In this document: one piece after another, positions 19,900 to 29,852 of the stretch
How positions within the stretch are numbered: the first letter of the stretch is position 1
Layout: every line of letters starts with the position of its first letter
Position numbers and translations under genes: made by a program
The notes under the pieces: model-generated
What the model was told of the DNA's origin: nothing
The model's database searches: none
What the model saw: the letters and a program-made list of their open reading frames with translations, nothing else
DNA from: Saprospiraceae bacterium
Lineage (GTDB): Bacteria; Bacteroidota; Bacteroidia; Chitinophagales; Saprospiraceae
Length of the DNA: 64,000 nucleotides
Assembly: GCA_028285085.1 (NCBI GenBank)
Contig: JANQQI010000030.1
Coordinates: 62,001 to 126,000 of the forward strand
Reading direction: 5' to 3'

Positions 19900-20837
19900 A
19901 TCGAAGTGAGGCCGAAGCCGAAGCGACCGCCAAATTGCTCACCGGGCTGCAGTTGCACCAATCCATCGCCATTGTTAAAGGCGTCAATATTACACGTCAT
20001 TGGCTCCAGGGCGATGGATTGGCGCCCCGGCGGGATGAATACTTGCAGGTAGTTGAACTTCTGAGGGCCGGTTTCCTGCCAATAGCGTAATTGTTGATTG
20101 TTTTCATTGGAAAGAATAACTTCCGCCCGGCCCGGGTGATCCTGCAGCGCAAAGCCTGTATCTAAGTTTGTTTCGCCAATTCGACTTTTTTGCTGAAAAG
20201 TATCGAATGGAACACGTTCTCCCGTTGGAATCATACGATCGTTGATCAGAATACGATCACAATACGGCAACTGCAATTCTAGATTATCTACACTTTGCCC
20301 AAGGCTGAAGTACGGGTGCCACCCCAAGCCCGCAGGCATCACTGATGCACCGGTATTAAGCATCTGCATTTCTATTTCTAACTCCCCGTGTGTTGTAATT
20401 TGAAAAGTTGTCGTCAATTGAAAAGGGAAAGGATAATAGTCTAATTCACCGTGGTAATCTGCCACACATTTAATCATGGCTCGATCCGCAAAACAATTAT
20501 TTTCAGTCACCTTCATTCGGCTGGACATGCCAAAGCCATGAAGTGCATTGTTAAATGTTTCATCATTGATTGGGAACTGGTAAGACTGGCCCGCAAAAGT
20601 AAAGCGACCATCATTCAGGCGATTAGGAAAAGGAAACAGCAAGCCACTTTTGCCCCAATCGTTGGTACGCAGAGCCTCCGAGTTCAAGTGCCCATCCAGC
20701 ACATTCACTCCATTAATCTTTAATTGTAATAAATTCCCTCCCCATTCGGGGACCAGACTCATCTCATGCCCCGCTTCAATATGACGATAGATATAACGGG
20801 TAAAGGCTCCGAACTTATCGGTGGTTTGGATAAACAT
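19896..20837 (-). CDS. Aldose 1-epimerase family protein
   Basis: About 313 residues from the ATG 20835-20837. Interconverts alpha and beta anomers of aldoses in the cytoplasm (galactose mutarotase superfamily, COG2017). Supporting features are the beta-sandwich pattern with EWGGNLLQLKINGVNVLDG, the KSGLLFPFPNRLNDGRF segment with the substrate-binding Arg, NALHGFG with the conserved His, and GLGWHPYFSLG with the second His. The conserved Glu of this fold is probably in QSIALEPMTCNIDAFNNGDG. A longer frame reaches 20882, but its extra 15 codons lie inside the terminator of the upstream gene, so I reject that start. Substrate is unknown; the trehalase two genes away may supply glucose. Confidence 0.85.
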   Translation of the reverse strand: MFIQTTDKFGAFTRYIYRHIEAGHEMSLVPEWGGNLLQLKINGVNVLDGHLNSEALRTNDWGKSGLLFPFPNRLNDGRFTFAGQSYQFPINDETFNNALHGFGMSSRMKVTENNCFADRAMIKCVADYHGELDYYPFPFQLTTTFQITTHGELEIEMQMLNTGASVMPAGLGWHPYFSLGQSVDNLELQLPYCDRILINDRMIPTGERVPFDTFQQKSRIGETNLDTGFALQDHPGRAEVILSNENNQQLRYWQETGPQKFNYLQVFIPPGRQSIALEPMTCNIDAFNNGDGLVQLQPGEQFGGRFGFGLTSI

Positions 20838-20860
20838 AATGCTCGCTTTGGAGCGAAGAT

Positions 20861-20895
20861 AAAAAAAAGCCGGTTCGAGCATTGCTCAAACCGAC
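20861..20895 (-). terminator. Intrinsic terminator after the 885-residue T9SS gene
   Basis: On the minus-strand RNA a 12-bp stem (20884-20895 with 20869-20880, two G-U pairs) has a 3-nt loop and is followed by eight U. It lies 45 nt past the stop at 20940 and decides the start of the epimerase gene. Confidence 0.85.
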
Positions 20896-20939
20896 TATTA
20901 TTGTTTTTGGGTTCTTTAGACCAATAGAAATCAGTCCAA

Positions 20940-23597
20940 TTATTTATTGACCACCAAACGACGTGTTGTCTGGTGTTCTCCATCGTTGAATTCTACAGAG
21001 TAAACACCTGCAGCAAAGTTGCGCAAGTCTAACTCAATAGTAGCTTGTTGTGCTTGGGTCTCAGACTGTGACCAGACCACTTGACCGATAGCATTAGTCA
21101 CCTGGATTTGCAGGTTACGGCTGCTAGCGAAGTTGTACTGGATTGTAGTTTGATCTTTTGCAGGGTTCGGGAACAACTGGATCGCTTGCTGGAATTCTAA
21201 ATCCGCTACGCTTACGATGTTGTCAACGGTAATAGTAACAACGACATCGTCAATACAACCGGTTACATCCGAAACCGTCACCGTATAATCACCTGCGCCA
21301 AGCCCAGTGATAGAAGCAGTGGTTTCATTATTATCCCAAGCGTAAGTGTAATCGCCAGAACCACCTGTGACAGCAACAGAAGCTTCACCGTTGTTACCTG
21401 GAGGTGTTGTTTCATCCACCATATCGGGAGTAACATCCAAGTCATCCAATTCCGGCAAGAGATTTACTAATACTGAGGTACCCGTCAAAATACATCCATT
21501 AGAGAAGTCCGTACCCGGGATCGCACCTTCACCACCCGCATAAACAACAGGCGTAAAGTAGTATAATCCTGCCGCCAACTGAGTGCCATCATTAGCCAAC
21601 TGTGGTACGTAAATATCTGCAGGATCGGTTACTTCTCCAAAAGCACCGAGATAAGTATCATCACCAAATGGATCTGCTGAACCGGAAACATCTGCACCCG
21701 TTACAATCCAACGGAAGCCACGTACTGGCCCTGGATCAGGAATAACAGTTTCACCATCCAATATGAAAGATGTTAAGTCGTCAAAACAAACGTCAGGTAC
21801 GTCTGTTGAGGCTGCACCAATTGCAATATCACCACATGTCACCAAAGATACGCCGGTGAACTCAATACAGTATTCACCATCAGCACCATCCCAACCGTCA
21901 ATCATGATATAGTAGGTTACATTTTCTTCGGTCTGAATAGTTACCGCTGAAGAGAAGACGTTATTACCAAAATCAACATCTTCATTACAATCTACTGGCG
22001 TTAGATTACCACAATCATCACCTGAGAATACCGCCATTTGCGTATCTCCAAAGTCAATGTAATTGGTTGAACCACACTGAGCCGTAGCAATATTGTATGC
22101 ATTACCATCACCAGTAAAAGTATACCACTGAGTTAGGTCAAAAGACTGATCATCGAAGCATTCTGTACCAGGAATAGAGTCCGCTGCAACACTTCCAGTA
22201 GCATCTGTATTATCAAACAATGGTGAAGCTACGGTATTGCCAACACCACCACCCAATAAATCAGTCAAATCAGTCGCATCGCCACAATCATCACTCGCTA
22301 CAGCACCAGAGGTCACCAAGCGGAAGTGATAATCATCGTCAATTGCAATCCAGTTGGTACCATCATTAACGTAAGTACGATCGCCAATTGCAGGAGTCGT
22401 TTGTACCAACCAAGTCTCACCGGATGGTACAGAGAAGCCCATAAAGACATCACCCGTAATTGCAGATAGCTCCGCAGAGTAAGCGGACAAATCAACACGA
22501 GTCATTGGGCTATTATTGATCAAAGTTGCTTCCGGTGTTACCGAGAATGGTGTGATCAAATCCGCACCAGGCAAACCGTTGTCATCCGCCCAAACGTGGA
22601 ACATGAAATCATCATTCGGACGATTAATATCCGTGTAGTTACGAATCAGAGCGTAAGCAATATCAGAACCGTAGAGCGTGAAACGCACTGCACAAGAGGT
22701 TAAACCACTTGCTGCATCCGGTCCAAAGGAGTTAACAAAGTTAACCGTACCATCATCGTAGATAACGTGGTTACCTGCGATATAGCTAAAGGTAGAAGTA
22801 GTCACTGAATTTGCATTATCAGAATCGTCGGCTACTGTCAAGTAATAGTCTACTTGTGCACCAGGCGCCTGAGCCGGGATCAACCAGCCATAGATATTGT
22901 CACCTAAATCCACACCTGCAATAGCTTCCTCAGCACCTCCATCTACGCTATAGAATAAAGTCGCAGCGCCAATACCAGAAATATCTACTAACTCAGCAAT
23001 CTGAACAACATCACCAAGATTACTTTCGTAAAACTCGGGCGGGTTATGCACTACCAATGGTGCAGCATTGTCCGTATCGAAGCTCGTGATGACCACATCA
23101 TCGATATAAATACCATCTACTTCGTAACCACCATCAGAGAAGAAGCGGAAACGAACTTTTACGTCAGGGTTACCAACAAACCCACCCAAAGAGTAGGTGT
23201 ATTCAGTCCAAGGCGATAGATTTCCTTCACCCAAGAAGGTCGCTACGTTGAACCAAGAGCTACCATTCGCATTAGCTTCTACATAACAGTAATCAAAATT
23301 ACCGCCTTCGATATCATAAATAGCACTAAAGGTTAATTCAGCATCTAGTGCCGTTGTCAGATCAACGCCAGTGGCCATAGTAGCCGAAATATTTTGATCT
23401 GCGGCGTAGTCGCCGCCGGGGCTATCAGTCAGGGAGTTAGAACCAGAGTTAGCTTGGGCGGTAGTCAGTCCCCAGGCGCCTTCGAGTACCCAATTACCGG
23501 TACCAGATTCGAAGTCGTCCGAAAACTCAGTGGTTTGAGCCACCATTGCATACTGTACCATCATAAAGGCACAAAGCAAGAGTAATACTTTTTTCAT
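20940..23597 (-). CDS. Large T9SS type A cargo with MAM/immune-inhibitor-A-like and SprB-like domains
   Basis: 885 residues. A signal peptide (KKVLLLLCAFMMVQYAMVAQ) is followed by a jelly-roll module (DDFESGTGNWVLEGAWGLT, then FRFFSDGGYEVDGIYIDDVVI) like those beside M6 peptidases and in MAM-like binding domains. A beta-sandwich segment follows with VHNPPEFYE and DYYLTVADDSDN. A further carbohydrate-binding-like part (TDLTDLLGGGVGNT, then YYIMIDGWDGADGEYCIEF) resembles the pre-peptidase C-terminal type. Then comes an SprB-like repeat (GEASVAVTGGSGDYTYAWDN) and a type A sorting domain (IQLFPNPAKDQTTIQYNF, AAGVYSVEF, RRLVVNK). No catalytic domain is evident, so it is more likely a binding or structural surface protein than an enzyme. 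It is monocistronic, with a terminator directly after it. Confidence 0.83.
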   Translation of the reverse strand: MKKVLLLLCAFMMVQYAMVAQTTEFSDDFESGTGNWVLEGAWGLTTAQANSGSNSLTDSPGGDYAADQNISATMATGVDLTTALDAELTFSAIYDIEGGNFDYCYVEANANGSSWFNVATFLGEGNLSPWTEYTYSLGGFVGNPDVKVRFRFFSDGGYEVDGIYIDDVVITSFDTDNAAPLVVHNPPEFYESNLGDVVQIAELVDISGIGAATLFYSVDGGAEEAIAGVDLGDNIYGWLIPAQAPGAQVDYYLTVADDSDNANSVTTSTFSYIAGNHVIYDDGTVNFVNSFGPDAASGLTSCAVRFTLYGSDIAYALIRNYTDINRPNDDFMFHVWADDNGLPGADLITPFSVTPEATLINNSPMTRVDLSAYSAELSAITGDVFMGFSVPSGETWLVQTTPAIGDRTYVNDGTNWIAIDDDYHFRLVTSGAVASDDCGDATDLTDLLGGGVGNTVASPLFDNTDATGSVAADSIPGTECFDDQSFDLTQWYTFTGDGNAYNIATAQCGSTNYIDFGDTQMAVFSGDDCGNLTPVDCNEDVDFGNNVFSSAVTIQTEENVTYYIMIDGWDGADGEYCIEFTGVSLVTCGDIAIGAASTDVPDVCFDDLTSFILDGETVIPDPGPVRGFRWIVTGADVSGSADPFGDDTYLGAFGEVTDPADIYVPQLANDGTQLAAGLYYFTPVVYAGGEGAIPGTDFSNGCILTGTSVLVNLLPELDDLDVTPDMVDETTPPGNNGEASVAVTGGSGDYTYAWDNNETTASITGLGAGDYTVTVSDVTGCIDDVVVTITVDNIVSVADLEFQQAIQLFPNPAKDQTTIQYNFASSRNLQIQVTNAIGQVVWSQSETQAQQATIELDLRNFAAGVYSVEFNDGEHQTTRRLVVNK

Positions 23598-23794
23598 TTA
23601 CGGTTATTTTATGGTTGTTAAATAAATTTCATGCTCGATAGTAGATAACATCTAACAAAGACATTATCTATTTAACAATTCTTTCGTGGACGGGAAAACT
23701 TCAAAGGATTCGTAGGAAAACTTGGCAAGTAGATTTTGCAACGCCCTAATTTACTACGAAAACATGGATAAAAGGTGTCATCTTAACACTTTTT

Positions 23795-25396
23795 TTATTT
23801 GATTTCACCATCATTTGTCTGCAACAAGCGCAAAAGCACACCATTCGTCCAGCCAAAACCATCTTGCACTGGATACTCTCCACCGCCTGCTTCTAGGCTC
23901 ATGTCCATGACATTGTATTTTTCGACCATCTTGCCGGTTCTTTCGTATACCTGCACATTGAGCTGGGTCCAATTATTAGCGATGCTATCCGCCAACTCCA
24001 TTTGCTCATAGTTTCTCAGCCCTTGAATGGCCAGCCATTGTAAAGGTGCCCAACCGTTGGGTGCATCCCATTGTTGACCAGTGTCGTTGAGCGAGGTGAC
24101 GAGCCCTCCGGGTTTTAAGAAATCATTTTTAAGGACTATCGCAACGCTATCCGCCTGTCCGGGCCGGACCATTTCAAAAAATAACGGATATACGGCGGCC
24201 AAAGAAGGAATCCCCGTGCTGCTACGCGCTACAAAGTCATAATCGTAGAAAAATCCACGCTCGGCATCCCAGCAATACTGCTGTAGTGCGCGCAGTCGAT
24301 TCGCTCCACGTTGGCGGTGAAATTCAGCGGCTTCCTCATCCCCTTCTTCGGTATAAGCTTCCGCCAGGGTTAATTCGAGGTGATATAATAAGGCGTTCAA
24401 ATCTACCGGGATAATCTCCGTGGTGTGGATAGACGCCATATATTGGCCATCCGCAAACCAGCGGCTGCTGAAGTCCCAACCCGATTCACAAGCCGCCCGG
24501 ATGTCCCGGTAGACTTCTTCGGCCGGGCGTTCGATGCTTTCAGCCAGATGAACATCCTCACGATAAGATTCTGGCCGTGGAACCGGCCGATCATCGTAGT
24601 AGCGATTCAAGAGGGCGCCATCAGGCAGGCGTACCATCCGGCGGAAGGTAGGTGCATTTGCACGTAAATTGGTAAGGCCATCCATCCAAAAATCATATTC
24701 CTTTTGTAAATAAGGTAGATATTTACTCAGGGTTCCTTCCCCTTTATGGTTAGCCAATACCTTCACGATCAAGGAATAAAATGGTGGTTGTGAACGGCCC
24801 AGATAATAAGTTCGATTACCATTAGGGACAAAACCTTGCTGATCGATCAGGAAGGAAAAATTATCGGCCATATTTTCGATCAGCTCCCAGCGACCGGCTG
24901 ATTCGAGGCCAAGGATAGTAAAATAAGAATCCCAGTAATACACCTCGCCGAAACGTCCTCCGGGAACGACATACGATTTAGGCAAGGTCAGGAGCGTCCC
25001 CGTGCTAGCGTCATCTGCTTTGCGCGTTAGCACATCCCAAAGTACATTGATGTGCTCCGCGGCAGTGCGGGAGGTATCACTCTCAAAGCCCGAAGCGTAT
25101 TGCTTGGGCAAAATAAACTGTTCTTCCACAAAAGCCCGCAGATCAAATTCAGGTTGTAATTTCTGGTGGGCGTAGGCCGCCAGGATATCATCCGTACTCG
25201 CTTTTGGTGTACAATCCACAAAGGTCTTAGAATCGGGAAACAGCTCCCCCATCTGAACATCAACGAAGAGTTCGCCGTAGCGCTCTTCGGGGCTAAGATG
25301 GGTTTTCGTTTCGGGCTGGCCGGTAGTTGGCGCTGCTTGTCGACAGGCAGTTAATAGCAAGGTGCTAAAAATTAGCCCGATCAGTAGGTTCTTCAT
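23795..25396 (-). CDS. treA: Periplasmic trehalase, lipoprotein (GH37)
   Basis: 533 residues. Hydrolyses alpha,alpha-trehalose to two glucose. Both GH37 signatures are present: PGGRFGEVYYWDSYF at about residues 145-159 and QWDAPNGWAP at about 442-451. The N-terminal DSKTFVDCTPK motif and the C-terminal EKYNV and GGGEYPVQDGFGWTNG segments are also typical. The start gives a lipoprotein signal with lipobox LLTAC (Cys18), so the enzyme is probably anchored in the periplasm or on the surface. Length is normal for the family. No sugar transporter adjoins it; a nearby aldose 1-epimerase could act on the released glucose. Confidence 0.95.
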   Translation of the reverse strand: MKNLLIGLIFSTLLLTACRQAAPTTGQPETKTHLSPEERYGELFVDVQMGELFPDSKTFVDCTPKASTDDILAAYAHQKLQPEFDLRAFVEEQFILPKQYASGFESDTSRTAAEHINVLWDVLTRKADDASTGTLLTLPKSYVVPGGRFGEVYYWDSYFTILGLESAGRWELIENMADNFSFLIDQQGFVPNGNRTYYLGRSQPPFYSLIVKVLANHKGEGTLSKYLPYLQKEYDFWMDGLTNLRANAPTFRRMVRLPDGALLNRYYDDRPVPRPESYREDVHLAESIERPAEEVYRDIRAACESGWDFSSRWFADGQYMASIHTTEIIPVDLNALLYHLELTLAEAYTEEGDEEAAEFHRQRGANRLRALQQYCWDAERGFFYDYDFVARSSTGIPSLAAVYPLFFEMVRPGQADSVAIVLKNDFLKPGGLVTSLNDTGQQWDAPNGWAPLQWLAIQGLRNYEQMELADSIANNWTQLNVQVYERTGKMVEKYNVMDMSLEAGGGEYPVQDGFGWTNGVLLRLLQTNDGEIK

Positions 25397-25470
25397 TGTT
25401 TAAGTGATGGTTGTTTGGTTGTAAAGATAATGGACTTTAGAAGATCCTCAAACTTAGGATTTACCCCAAA

Positions 25471-25508
25471 AGCAAAAGCCGCCAAGCGTTTTCCACTTGA
25501 CAGCTTTT
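25471..25508 (-). terminator. Intrinsic terminator of the thioredoxin-like T9SS gene
   Basis: A 13-bp stem with two G-U pairs (25496-25508 with 25474-25486) has a 9-nt loop, and the stem ends in a TTTT arm on the minus strand. It lies about 80 nt past the stop at 25590. Confidence 0.7.
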
Positions 25509-25589
25509 ACTCATATGTAGCGTAGGTCTAAATTTCAATCAGCTGAAAGAAAATATTAATCCTACTTTTAAATAATCAGGATGGCCAAC

Positions 25590-26639
25590 TTAGGGCTTCC
25601 ATACTTTTTCGGTTAGCGTACCTCGCTCGGTGACCAATTGGACAATGTAGATACCAGTTGCCCAGTTGCTCGCCTGGCTTTCGAAGCGCCACTCGCCACT
25701 ATCCAGTTCACCGCTGTGAACGACGTCCAGCAATTGACCCTGAAAATCGTAAACTTCGATCTGCGCCCGATCTACAGCCTGGGTAAGCGTTAGATTCACT
25801 TGCAGATTACCACTGCCCGTCTCTGTCCAGGCACGGACTTGATTACCAGCGGCTGCAAGTTCATTTATACTGACGATGGTTGTTAATTCTCCATCATATG
25901 GATTAGCATTGACAAATTCATACTTATTGTTCACTTTTTGCCAGATGACCGTCACCAGTTCAACATTATCTAAGTTCCAGCTCGGATCAACAGCCAGCTC
26001 AAATTCTCGTTCGAACTCCGTACCCGCAGCGATATTACCATTCATCAGTTCTGTACCAAAGGCATCCGCACTCATCCCCGCACGCAAAATATGCTTATGC
26101 AAGGCATTCGCTCCCTGGCCTGATTGAGTATTAACTAGGTTATCTTCTACGACATAAACAGCCAGATAAAATTCGCCATCAGCTTCTTGAAAAAACTTGG
26201 TTTTCGAGCTGACCAGGATCATACCATTGCTAAGTTCTGCCAAAATACCAGCATTCGCTACCGGGCTATTCTGCGCATCAGCTTCAACAGTATTCTTGAT
26301 TTGCGTTAGTTTGGTAGCCGTACTTCCACTAGTAACATTCTGATCTTCCGTCCCCAGCATAAATCGTGGCTGACCACTAATCGAAAAATTATCAACAATA
26401 GCACTAGAAGTTGGATTGACCAGATCACCACTGTAGTGTGTAGCCATCATAACGACTTGATCGCTAGATGTTTCATCTATTAAATCTCTGAAAAAATCCC
26501 ATCCCCATGTGCCGCAGTTAATGCACCAAGTGGCGGTTACTTTAGAGATGAGCGATCGTTGTTCTTCTGGTACTTCCTGAGCGGAAGCGGTTCCAATCCA
26601 GAGAGAAAAGACACAAATGAGTAGAGTTATTCGTTGCAT
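25590..26639 (-). CDS. Thioredoxin-fold (Omp28-like) protein with T9SS type A sorting domain
   Basis: 349 residues. A signal peptide (RITLLICVFSLWIGTASA) is followed by a thioredoxin-like region beginning SLISKVTATWCINCGTWGWD, with a CxxC pair (Cys-Ile-Asn-Cys), and then a conserved SGQPRFMLG segment. This layout resembles the Omp28-related exported proteins of Bacteroidota. The middle is a beta-sandwich (EREFELAVDPSWNLDNVELV). The end is a type A sorting domain (AQIEVYDFQGQLLDVVHSG, TGIYIVQLV, LTEKVWKP) without the usual PNP start. Probably a surface or secreted protein with possible thiol redox activity; the partner is unknown. Confidence 0.78.
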   Translation of the reverse strand: MQRITLLICVFSLWIGTASAQEVPEEQRSLISKVTATWCINCGTWGWDFFRDLIDETSSDQVVMMATHYSGDLVNPTSSAIVDNFSISGQPRFMLGTEDQNVTSGSTATKLTQIKNTVEADAQNSPVANAGILAELSNGMILVSSKTKFFQEADGEFYLAVYVVEDNLVNTQSGQGANALHKHILRAGMSADAFGTELMNGNIAAGTEFEREFELAVDPSWNLDNVELVTVIWQKVNNKYEFVNANPYDGELTTIVSINELAAAGNQVRAWTETGSGNLQVNLTLTQAVDRAQIEVYDFQGQLLDVVHSGELDSGEWRFESQASNWATGIYIVQLVTERGTLTEKVWKP

Positions 26640-27266
26640 ATAATAAGATGTTTTTTAAATGTAATGAAATCAGATGCAATTTGGTTGTTTCGGACTAACG
26701 AGATTGTCCTAGTGGAGACGAACAAACATCTTGCCCGAGTGAGAATTTTACACAGATCAATAATTTTTTGGAGGAATGGAGGTACCTTTGTGGCAAAATT
26801 ATGGTAGCAGGATAATAATTGACATTTGTTATATGGCGTTCCAAGAGGTTGAAACATCATTTTTCACCCTAAAAACACCTTACAAATAGAAAGTTGCAAA
26901 TACGAAAGAAAATCGGGAGGCGATGGGGAATAGCAATAATTTTTGTGGACAGGAAAACCGATAGACTTTCTTCGCAATTAGTTGCAATTTGCATTAAATA
27001 GAAGGCTAAAATCCAGCGAAGAACGCATTTTAGACGACAAGCGGTTAATTTATTCTTAAAAAAAGTTACCGGCCCGACCAATCATCGTCCTAATTTTGTC
27101 CTCTTTCAACTGCTTTTTGCATATAGTAAAGAGAGAAAAATCAGGAAATCCTCCATTTTCTTGTAGGTATAAAACTATAAGCCCGTTTCAGTCGTTCTAC
27201 AGGTTGTGTTGATAAAAACGGGAATAACATTTGAACTAAATTCCAAAAGGAACGAGATAATCCGTT
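26640..27266. other. Long divergent intergenic region without recognised features
   Basis: 627 nt between divergent genes. Two short minus-strand frames (26627-26860 and 26869-27081) lack start context or any family resemblance. I see no hairpin with a U-run and no RNA gene. Promoters of both neighbours must lie here. Confidence 0.5.
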
Positions 27267-29837
27267 ATGTTAAAAAATCAAAGCCCAAAATGGCTGCTGT
27301 TTTTGTTGCTATTTTCTATCGGTTTTACACCCTTAATTGCCCAGAAAATCACTAAAGTCAAGGGAACCGTAATCGATGCTCAAACAAAGGAGCCATTACC
27401 CTTCGTAAACGTAGCTTTTGTGGGTACCACCGTAGGTACCACTACCGATTTTGATGGTAATTTTCGTCTTGCTTCACAATGGGCCAGCGACAAGCTGATG
27501 GTTTCTTACATTGGCTACAAACCCGATACACTTGACGTTACGCTCGGTAAAAGTCAAACGATTGACTTTGCTATTGAGTCCACTTCTCTTAATTTGGAAG
27601 CAGTAGAAGTCAAAGCCAAGAAAAGACGCTACCGTAAGCGTAATAATCCGGCGGTAGACTTGATTCGTAATGTCATTCGCAACAAAAATCGTAACCGATT
27701 ACGTGGTCAGGATTATTTTGAATACGACAAATACGAAAAGGTCGAGCTCGATATTAATAATATCACCGATAAATTCAGAGAACGCAAAGTCTTTAATCGC
27801 TTTCAGTTCATTTTTGATAATGTCGATACTTCCGAAATCAACGGAAAACCTTTTCTCCCGATTTATATTCAGGAGACGGCTTCACGGATATTTTATCGAA
27901 AGCGGCCGCGCGCCACTCGCGAATACCGTAAAGGGGTTAAGATGTCGGGTTTGGATAAATACTGGGATGAACAAGGTGTCGCGTCCATCATGGATGTCTT
28001 GTACCAAGACGTAAACATATACGATAACAACATCAACGTCATTGATGTTCAATTCGTTAGTCCACTTTCTCCAATTGCACCCGATTTTTACAAATTCTAT
28101 ATCCTCGATACGGTTGAAATTAATGACCGCAAGTGCGTCGACTTGGCCTTTTTGCCACGGAATAAGCTCGATTTCGGTTTTACCGGTAATATTTATATCA
28201 CGGTCGATTCCAATTATACGGTCGTCAAGGCCGATTTGAGCATCAACGATCAGACGAATATCAACTGGGTCGACGATCTTAAAATCACTCAGGAGTTTAC
28301 TTTTGCGGATAGTGTCTGGCTGTTGACGACCGACAACATGATTATTGACTTTAAGCTATCCAAAAAAGGTATTGGATTTTTTGGTCGAAAGGCGGCCATT
28401 TATAGTGATCATATTTTTAATACGCCGAGGGAGAATGATGTCTACGATGGGGTAAGTAAATTGATTGATGAGCCGGACGCCTTTGATAAGCCGGAGGATT
28501 TCTGGCAAGCCACACGACCAGTTCCTTTGACCACCTCCGAGCAGGCAGTCTATAGCATGATCGACACTTTGCAGACCATTCCGGCCTTCCGCAATACTTT
28601 GGATATCCTCAATTTGCTCATCACCGGTTATTGGACCTTTGGTCCGATTGATGTCGGGCCAGTCAATGGAGTTTATAGTTTCAATGATATCGAGGGTGGT
28701 CGTTTACGCCTGGGGGGTGAGACCAATCTGAATTTTAATAAAAAGGTTCAACTTGAAGGTCAGTTGATTTACGGTTTTGGTGATGAGAAATTTAAATATG
28801 CCGCCGGACTGAGGTACTCCTTTAATAAGGACTTTGAGATGAACCCCAGGCACGAGATCAGGCTATCCTATCAACATGATACCAATTTCCCCGGTCAGCG
28901 CCTCGCTTTTGTCAATGAGGATAACTTCCTGCTGTCGTTCAAGCGTGGGATTATCGATCGGATGATTTTCTTCGATTCCTATCGCATTGATTATTTGAGA
29001 GAATTACCAAGCAGTTTCTCTTATAACTTTATTGTTGAACACACCAAGCAAGCGCCTTTGGGGATTCTGGATTTCAACTATTTGGCCACCGATGGTCCTC
29101 GCTCGTTGGAAAGTATCGACGCTACAGAATTTGGTTTAGACCTGCGTTTCGCACCAAATGAGCAATTCTTGCAAGGCCGCGACTTCCGCTATCCGATCCT
29201 CAACAAATATCCGGTTTTCAACCTACGCTATCGCATGGGAGTCAAGGATGTTTTTGGTGGCGATTACAATTATCACCGCGTCACCTTCGATGTGTTTAAA
29301 AAATTCAACTTCTCCTTTTTGGGATACGCTCACGTGAACGCAGAAGTCGGAAAAGTATGGGGAGAAGAGCTTCCTTATTTGCTCACTTTTTTACCGCGAG
29401 CGAATCAGACTTATGCCTATCAGACGTACTCTTATAATATGATGAATTTCCTTGAATTCGTCAGTGATGAGTTCGTCAGTTTGAATATTCGTTATTACCT
29501 TAATGGCTTCATTTTCAATAAAATTCCCCTGTTTAGAAGGCTGAAGTTGCGAGAAATCGTTAGTTTTAAATTGCTTTACGGCAGATTAACTGATGGAAAT
29601 AATCCAAATGTTAACCCCGGTATCATTCAATTACCAACTGATGCCGAAGGTAACGCGACGACCTTCACGTTAGAGGATGAACCTTATATGGAAGCAAGTG
29701 TCGGGGTAGGAAATATTTTCAAGTTAATTACAATCGATTTAGTAAAACGATTGAATTATCTGGAGAACCCCAGCACACCTGAGTTGTTTGGGGTAAGAGG
29801 ACTCGGTATTCGCTTCCGTTTCGGCGTCGAGTTCTAA
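27267..29837 (+). CDS. DUF5686 outer-membrane protein with carboxypeptidase-regulatory-like N-terminal domain
   Basis: 856 residues. A signal peptide (WLLFLLLFSIGFTPLIAQ) is followed by a CarboxypepD_reg-like Ig domain at about residues 30-115 (KGTVIDAQTKEPLPFVNVAF, TTTDFDGNF, LMVSYIGYKPDTL). The DUF5686 region starts with NPAVDLIRNVIRNKNRNR and FEYDKYEKVELDINN. The C-terminal half is rich in amphipathic strands (LRLGGETNLNFNKKVQLEG, YAAGLRYSFNKDFEM) and ends RGLGIRFRFGVEF with terminal Phe, as in outer-membrane barrels. This family is common in Bacteroidota and its role is not established. Only 15 nt separate it from the CDP-alcohol phosphatidyltransferase gene, so the two are probably co-transcribed and it may be tied to the inositol-lipid genes. 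Confidence 0.85.
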   Translation: MLKNQSPKWLLFLLLFSIGFTPLIAQKITKVKGTVIDAQTKEPLPFVNVAFVGTTVGTTTDFDGNFRLASQWASDKLMVSYIGYKPDTLDVTLGKSQTIDFAIESTSLNLEAVEVKAKKRRYRKRNNPAVDLIRNVIRNKNRNRLRGQDYFEYDKYEKVELDINNITDKFRERKVFNRFQFIFDNVDTSEINGKPFLPIYIQETASRIFYRKRPRATREYRKGVKMSGLDKYWDEQGVASIMDVLYQDVNIYDNNINVIDVQFVSPLSPIAPDFYKFYILDTVEINDRKCVDLAFLPRNKLDFGFTGNIYITVDSNYTVVKADLSINDQTNINWVDDLKITQEFTFADSVWLLTTDNMIIDFKLSKKGIGFFGRKAAIYSDHIFNTPRENDVYDGVSKLIDEPDAFDKPEDFWQATRPVPLTTSEQAVYSMIDTLQTIPAFRNTLDILNLLITGYWTFGPIDVGPVNGVYSFNDIEGGRLRLGGETNLNFNKKVQLEGQLIYGFGDEKFKYAAGLRYSFNKDFEMNPRHEIRLSYQHDTNFPGQRLAFVNEDNFLLSFKRGIIDRMIFFDSYRIDYLRELPSSFSYNFIVEHTKQAPLGILDFNYLATDGPRSLESIDATEFGLDLRFAPNEQFLQGRDFRYPILNKYPVFNLRYRMGVKDVFGGDYNYHRVTFDVFKKFNFSFLGYAHVNAEVGKVWGEELPYLLTFLPRANQTYAYQTYSYNMMNFLEFVSDEFVSLNIRYYLNGFIFNKIPLFRRLKLREIVSFKLLYGRLTDGNNPNVNPGIIQLPTDAEGNATTFTLEDEPYMEASVGVGNIFKLITIDLVKRLNYLENPSTPELFGVRGLGIRFRFGVEF

Positions 29838-29852
29838 ATGTAACGACGAACT

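Noticed and set aside
20838-20882. Extended N-terminus of aldose 1-epimerase
   Set aside because: It would be encoded by the terminator hairpin and U-run of the upstream gene and adds no family sequence.
26627-27081. Two short minus-strand ORFs in the long intergenic gap
   Set aside because: No family features, no signal peptide followed by a domain, and one overlaps the start of the neighbouring gene.
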